25,989 bases of DNA from JBBIRM01 sp964517975 (GTDB taxonomy: Bacteria; Desulfobacterota; BSN033; UBA1163). The translations under genes were made by a program, and so were the position numbers. The notes beneath the pieces are model-generated. The model made no database searches. It was given only the letters and a program-made list of their open reading frames with translations, and was not told the origin of the DNA. The stretch covers positions 1 to 25,989 of the forward strand of contig CAZFDM010000092.1 of NCBI GenBank assembly GCA_964517975.1, read 5' to 3'. Positions 24,327 to 25,989 of this stretch are shown here, piece after piece. Numbering within the stretch: position 1 is the first letter of the stretch; every line of letters begins with the position of its first letter.

Positions 24327-25709
24327 ATGAGAAAAGTCCTGATCGTGGATGATGAATTGGGGACAAGAGAATCACTTAAGATGATTCTTAAGAAGGATTA
24401 TGAAGTCTTTTTGGCCAAGGATGCAGAAGAGGGATTTATAAAGATTAAAGAACACAGCCCAGATGTTGTGCTTCTTGATATTCTTCTTCCTGATCTGGAT
24501 GGTTTAAAGGTTCTGGAGAGAATTAAGCAGAGCGATCCAGAGATCATCGTGATCATGATTACAGCAACCAAAACAGTTAAGACCGCTGTGGAGGCCATGA
24601 AACTTGGTGCTCATGATTATATTACAAAACCCTTTGACCTCGATGAACTCCGCCTCATCGTCAGTCGGTCCATTTCGACCAAGACCCTCAAGGAGGAGAA
24701 CAAGCGTCTCTGGGAAGAGATTGATAAGAGTTATAGTTTTGGGAATATCATCGGAAAGAGTAAAGGGATGAGGGAGATTTATAAGATGATCCGCCAAATT
24801 GCCAACTCGAAATCGACGGTATTGATCATGGGCGAAAGCGGAACAGGGAAAGAACTGATTTCGAGAGCCATCCATTACAATAGCAACAGAAAGAACTTTC
24901 CTTTTATAACGATAAACTGCGCCGCGATTCCTGAAACGTTGATAGAAAGTGAACTTTTTGGCCATGAAAGAGGGGCATTCACTGATGCCATTCGGACCAA
25001 AAAAGGCCTCTTTGAGGAGGCCGACGGAGGGACACTTTTTCTGGATGAAATTGGAGAGTTGAGTTTGGCCACCCAGGCAAAGATTCTTAGATTCCTTGAG
25101 GAGAGGGAATTTAATCGGGTCGGTGGATCGAAGATGATCAAGGTGGATGTCAGACTGATCACCGCAACTAATAAAGATCTTACGCAGTTGATCAAAAATG
25201 GAGGGTTTCGCGAGGATCTTTACTACCGAATCAATGTGGTTCCTATCACTCTCCCGCCATTAAGGGGAAGGAAAGAAGATATTCCCTTGCTTGTTGAGCA
25301 TTTCATTAAAAAGTTTAATGAAGAAAACCATAAGAATGTAAAAGGGGTTCAACCGGAGACCTTAGATCTGATGATGAACTATGAATGGCCCGGGAATGTT
25401 CGAGAGTTGGAGAATCTAATGGAGAGGGTGATCGCCTTAACTCCTAATGAATATATTCAACCCAAAGAAATTCCCTTTTCACTGGTCAATATCTCCAAAA
25501 CGAATGGGCTAAAAGAATCTATCCTGAGTGGCCAGATCCCCTTCTTAAAGGCAGAGGAAGAGTTTGAAAGGGAGGTTATTCTGGACGCCTTAAAACGAAG
25601 CAATAATGTTCAATCTCATGCGGCCTCTATCTTAGGGATAAGTAGGAGAATCCTGAAATATAAAATGGATAAATTGGGGATCAGCCCGAATAGGGTTAAA
25701 ACATCATAA
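24327..25709 (+). CDS. σ54-dependent NtrC-family response regulator
   Basis: This 460-residue regulator is complete. Its receiver has D51, T79 and K101. The AAA+ domain has GESGTGKE (169-176), GAFTDA (216-221), LFLDEIG (237-243) and 'WPGNVREL'. The Fis-type helix-turn-helix is near the C-terminus ('NNVQSHAASILGISRRILKY'). AGGGGGGAG precedes the ATG. It closes the kinase-fusion-regulator cassette and is the obvious phospho-acceptor for the kinase. It is a paralogue of the regulator at 4002-5375. No σ54 promoter was found next to it, so its targets lie elsewhere or beyond the window. A small mobile element is inserted directly after its stop codon. Confidence 0.95.
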   Translation: MRKVLIVDDELGTRESLKMILKKDYEVFLAKDAEEGFIKIKEHSPDVVLLDILLPDLDGLKVLERIKQSDPEIIVIMITATKTVKTAVEAMKLGAHDYITKPFDLDELRLIVSRSISTKTLKEENKRLWEEIDKSYSFGNIIGKSKGMREIYKMIRQIANSKSTVLIMGESGTGKELISRAIHYNSNRKNFPFITINCAAIPETLIESELFGHERGAFTDAIRTKKGLFEEADGGTLFLDEIGELSLATQAKILRFLEEREFNRVGGSKMIKVDVRLITATNKDLTQLIKNGGFREDLYYRINVVPITLPPLRGRKEDIPLLVEHFIKKFNEENHKNVKGVQPETLDLMMNYEWPGNVRELENLMERVIALTPNEYIQPKEIPFSLVNISKTNGLKESILSGQIPFLKAEEEFEREVILDALKRSNNVQSHAASILGISRRILKYKMDKLGISPNRVKTS

Positions 25710-25717
25710 TGAGTTTA

Positions 25718-25865
25718 CTCTAATTTAATAAAATTTATAACTCATTGAAATAAAAAGGTAATTAATCCACTTCGCCTTGTCATTCCCAAAAAGACGAAAT
25801 CCAATAAAATCAAGCCTCCTCGACTCCTGCTTGCATCAGAATAAGGGAAGTTTGCCAAACTTTAG
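25718..25865 (+). mobile_element. REP/MITE-like element, copy C, with 8-bp target duplication
   Basis: A 148-bp element is flanked by the exact 8-bp direct repeat TGAGTTTA (25710-25717 and 25866-25873). The ends CTCTAATTTAATAAA and (inverted) CTAAAGTTTGGCAAA match copy B's 15-bp terminal repeat at 11 and 12 positions. The left 40 bases clearly match copy B ('AAAATTTATAAC', 'ATTGAAATAAAA'), and the interior starts with the same 'CTTGTCA' type of text, but the hairpins are decayed. It begins one target repeat after the regulator stop codon. Strand is arbitrary. Confidence 0.7.
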
Positions 25866-25873
25866 TGAGTTTA

Positions 25874-25989
25874 ACAAATTTGTAAATTTCTGTTCGAAAT
25901 TGGACAAATATATTCTCCTTTAAATTCAATAAATTAGAACCTCCATCCTAAATTAAATATTGAAGTCTCCTATCTAAGATCTTAAAGGG
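25874..25989. other. AT-rich intergenic tail with no supported gene
   Basis: After copy C there are 116 AT-rich bases up to the end of the window. I see no convincing coding region, promoter or RNA gene. A 13-codon minus-strand opening ends in TAG at 25948-25950 and could be the 3' tip of a gene beyond the window, but nothing in it is recognisable. Confidence 0.5.

Noticed and set aside
24504..24965. Minus-strand open frame of 153 codons
   Set aside because: It is antisense to the receiver and AAA+ region of the NtrC regulator, with no recognisable motif.
25948..25989. Possible 3' end of a minus-strand gene entering from beyond the window
   Set aside because: Only 13 codons are visible, with no recognisable motif; a stop in AT-rich DNA is expected by chance.

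Overview
The window looks like a chromosomal segment of a Gram-negative, σ54-rich bacterium of the Desulfobacterota ("deltaproteobacterial") kind or a close neighbour. This is inferred from a PilMNOPQ type IV pilus operon with a secretin, MglA/roadblock polarity proteins, several NtrC-family regulators, and a mid-to-low G+C content that I judged by eye. The exact taxon cannot be fixed from the sequence alone.

Layout. (1) 1-5375, plus strand: a tight signalling cluster made of the 3' end of a receiver-DUF4388 protein, a roadblock (MglB-like) protein, an MglA-like GTPase, a protein with a C-terminal CheW-like domain, a soluble PAS histidine kinase and an NtrC-family regulator. (2) 5376-5567: an AT-rich control region with a clear σ54 (-24/-12) promoter, a σ70-like promoter and an 11-bp direct repeat 21 bp apart at enhancer distance. 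(3) 5568-11192: pilM-pilN-pilO-pilP-pilQ, closed by an intrinsic terminator. The polarity and two-component genes therefore sit directly upstream of the pilus alignment complex and may set where and when pili are built. (4) 11262-18178, minus strand: a series of mostly housekeeping genes, reading from high to low coordinates: a 76-aa conserved-looking protein, an FmdB-type zinc ribbon protein, dnaJ, mobA, a large periplasmic TPR protein, a RimI-like acetyltransferase, pyrK and pyrD. (5) 18292-20572, plus strand: a promoter with repeated operator-like boxes, an NAD-dependent epimerase and a FabF-like ketosynthase, in noticeably AT-richer DNA. (6) 20605-25709, plus strand: a three-gene signalling cassette. 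It holds a multi-TM/GAF histidine kinase, an unusual protein that fuses a degenerate NtrC-type AAA+ domain to a degenerate histidine-kinase core, and a complete NtrC-family regulator.

Two things stand out. First, the middle gene of the last cassette (22752-24311) looks like a composite of its two neighbours. It lacks a receiver, a GAFTGA loop, a Fis helix-turn-helix and the ATP-binding boxes of a kinase, but it keeps the phospho-acceptor histidine region. It may be a phosphotransfer or scaffold adaptor. Second, the window holds a family of small non-autonomous elements (about 120-170 bp). They carry REP-like hairpins inside terminal inverted repeats, with 8-9 bp direct repeats at their ends (13488-13611, 15581-15751, 25718-25865). 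Removing the middle copy on paper makes mobA end in a four-base ATGA overlap with the start codon of the TPR gene, which strongly supports a real insertion that split a once-coupled gene pair.

No rRNA, tRNA, CRISPR array, complete insertion sequence or prophage was seen. No gene-free stretch exceeds 300 bases.
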